A DNA stretch of 64,000 nt from Rhineura floridana (taxonomy: Eukaryota > Chordata > Lepidosauria > Squamata > Rhineuridae), in the NCBI RefSeq assembly GCF_030035675.1, contig NC_084495.1, forward strand, positions 13,715,001 through 13,779,000, given 5' to 3'. Positions within the stretch are counted from its first letter, which is position 1. Each line of letters begins with the position of its first letter. A program made the position numbers and the translations under genes. The notes below the pieces were generated by a model. That model was not told the DNA's origin. It saw nothing but the letters and a program-made list of their open reading frames with translations, and ran no database searches. Shown piece after piece: positions 63,289 to 64,000 of the stretch.

Positions 63289-63700
63289 AGTTCAATAATT
63301 ACTGCATTCCATAGGATCACCTTTCTTTGGTATTGGGATATATATTGAATGCTTCCAGTCTGTGGGGCACTGTTTAGTTTTCCAAATTTGTTGACAAGTT
63401 TTTGTCAAAGTTTGGACAGATTCAGTCTCAGTAACTCATAGCAACTCTACTGGTATGCCCTCTGATCATGGTGATTTGTTTCTTCCAAGTATTTTAAGAG
63501 CACCTGTCAGCTCACATTCTAAAAGTTCTGGTTCTTCATCATACGGTTTCTCCATGGATTTCTCATTTCCTGCATAAAAATATTTTGTAGTTGCCTGGTT
63601 GAAAGTGTCCCATTCCTGTCCACTTTAATTCACTTACACCAAGTATTGTAATGTTGATGTGACCCAGAAATTAATGTATCCTATTTTCAGAGGGTTCTGA
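63289..63700 (-). mobile_element. RTE/Bov-B LINE fragment, internally deleted
   Basis: Minus strand. 63289-63570 reads as the start of a Bov-B/RTE RT: EPELLECEL, ALKILGRNKSP, TKTCQQIWKTKQCPTDWKHS-like text, IPIPKKGDPMECSNY in decayed frames. Just upstream (about 63590-63655) is the start of the endonuclease, INITILGVSELKWTGMGHF. In a full Bov-B these are separated by most of the endonuclease, so it is internally deleted near 63575-63595. Supports squamate origin. Confidence 0.75.
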
Positions 63701-63764
63701 GCAATTTTCCAGTTGGCATGGATGGCTCTTCTGTCAAACCCCTGGTTGATCTGTGGAACACAAA

Positions 63765-63935
63765 GATGACATGAAGCTCATTGGGTGAACTTGGGCCAGT
63801 CACTGTCTTTTAACCTAACCTTCCTCACAGGGCTGTTGTGGGGATTAAATAAGGAGGGGGAGAACCATGTATACCACCTTGAGCTCCTTGGAGAAGAGAC
63901 AGGATAGAAATGCAATAAATAAATAGAAATGACCC
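63765..63935 (+). mobile_element. tRNA-derived SINE with LINE-type tail (type C)
   Basis: Plus strand: gaagctcattgggtgaactt, gggccagtcactgtctttta, cctcacagggctgttgtggg, accttgagctccttgg and tail aataaataaatag. The tRNA head is missing or too decayed. Same family as 18692-18890. Confidence 0.72.
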
Positions 63936-64000
63936 AGGCAATTGGCATGATTGCAGCTGGGTGTCCTGTCCCAACTGGCAGAGCTCAGAAAGCTCCATGG

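Noticed and set aside
1-64000. CRISPR arrays, operons, or bacterial systems
   Set aside because: No regularly spaced direct repeats, no compact gene order; the sequence is clearly vertebrate repeat-rich DNA.
1-64000. Endogenous retrovirus or other LTR element
   Set aside because: No paired long terminal repeats, primer-binding site or gag/env-like text noticed; all RT sequence is of LINE type.

Overview
This window looks like squamate reptile (lizard) nuclear DNA. The evidence is the mixture of repeats: CR1 and L2-clade LINEs, a Bov-B-type RTE fragment, a tRNA-headed SINE with a Bov-B-like tail (Sauria-SINE type), other tRNA-derived SINEs, and many short non-autonomous DNA transposons. I recognise no host exon, tRNA or rRNA gene, CRISPR array or prokaryotic feature. 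It reads as an intergenic region or a very large intron. Species cannot be fixed from the sequence alone.

Layout. 1-8 kb: a palindromic element, old L2 pieces, a ~400-bp AT-rich MITE family (called T here), hAT-like hairpin MITEs (family H) and a fairly young 5'-truncated L2 at 4386-5812. 8-14 kb: mostly unassigned DNA with a SINE and two hAT-type elements (family G and one other). 14-22 kb: CR1, L2 and SINE fragments and the best coding sequence of the window, an uninterrupted reverse-transcriptase fragment at 19396-20737 (minus strand) with an exact 15-bp target-site duplication. 22-30 kb: unassigned DNA, then CR1 copies interrupted by L2. 30-38 kb: a dense cluster with a palindromic MITE family (P), T, an L1 3' end, a hAT-like element holding a CR1, and an L2 holding a second L2 in opposite orientation. 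38-44 kb: unassigned DNA, a foldback element inside a TA microsatellite, and a three-level nest at 42917-43663. 44-50 kb: an old CR1, two strong inverted repeats near 48.3 and 49.0 kb, a Sauria-type SINE, and an internally deleted L2. 50-64 kb: more T, H, G, L2, CR1 and SINE copies, including a family G element inserted into another G copy, and at the end a Bov-B-like fragment and a SINE.

The sequences do not work together as a pathway. The recognisable coding capacity is LINE protein, mostly 5'-truncated and decayed. The useful information is the order of insertion: L2 into CR1, L2 into L2, T into SINE and L2, G into P and into G, CR1 into hAT. Target-site duplications of 8 bp support hAT-type mobility for families H and G. 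I found no convincing new biological system. The most unusual items are the perfect 32-bp inverted repeat at 48317-48399, the foldback element in the TA tract, the near-perfect H hairpins, the ~31-bp internal repetition of family T, and the clean RT fragment.
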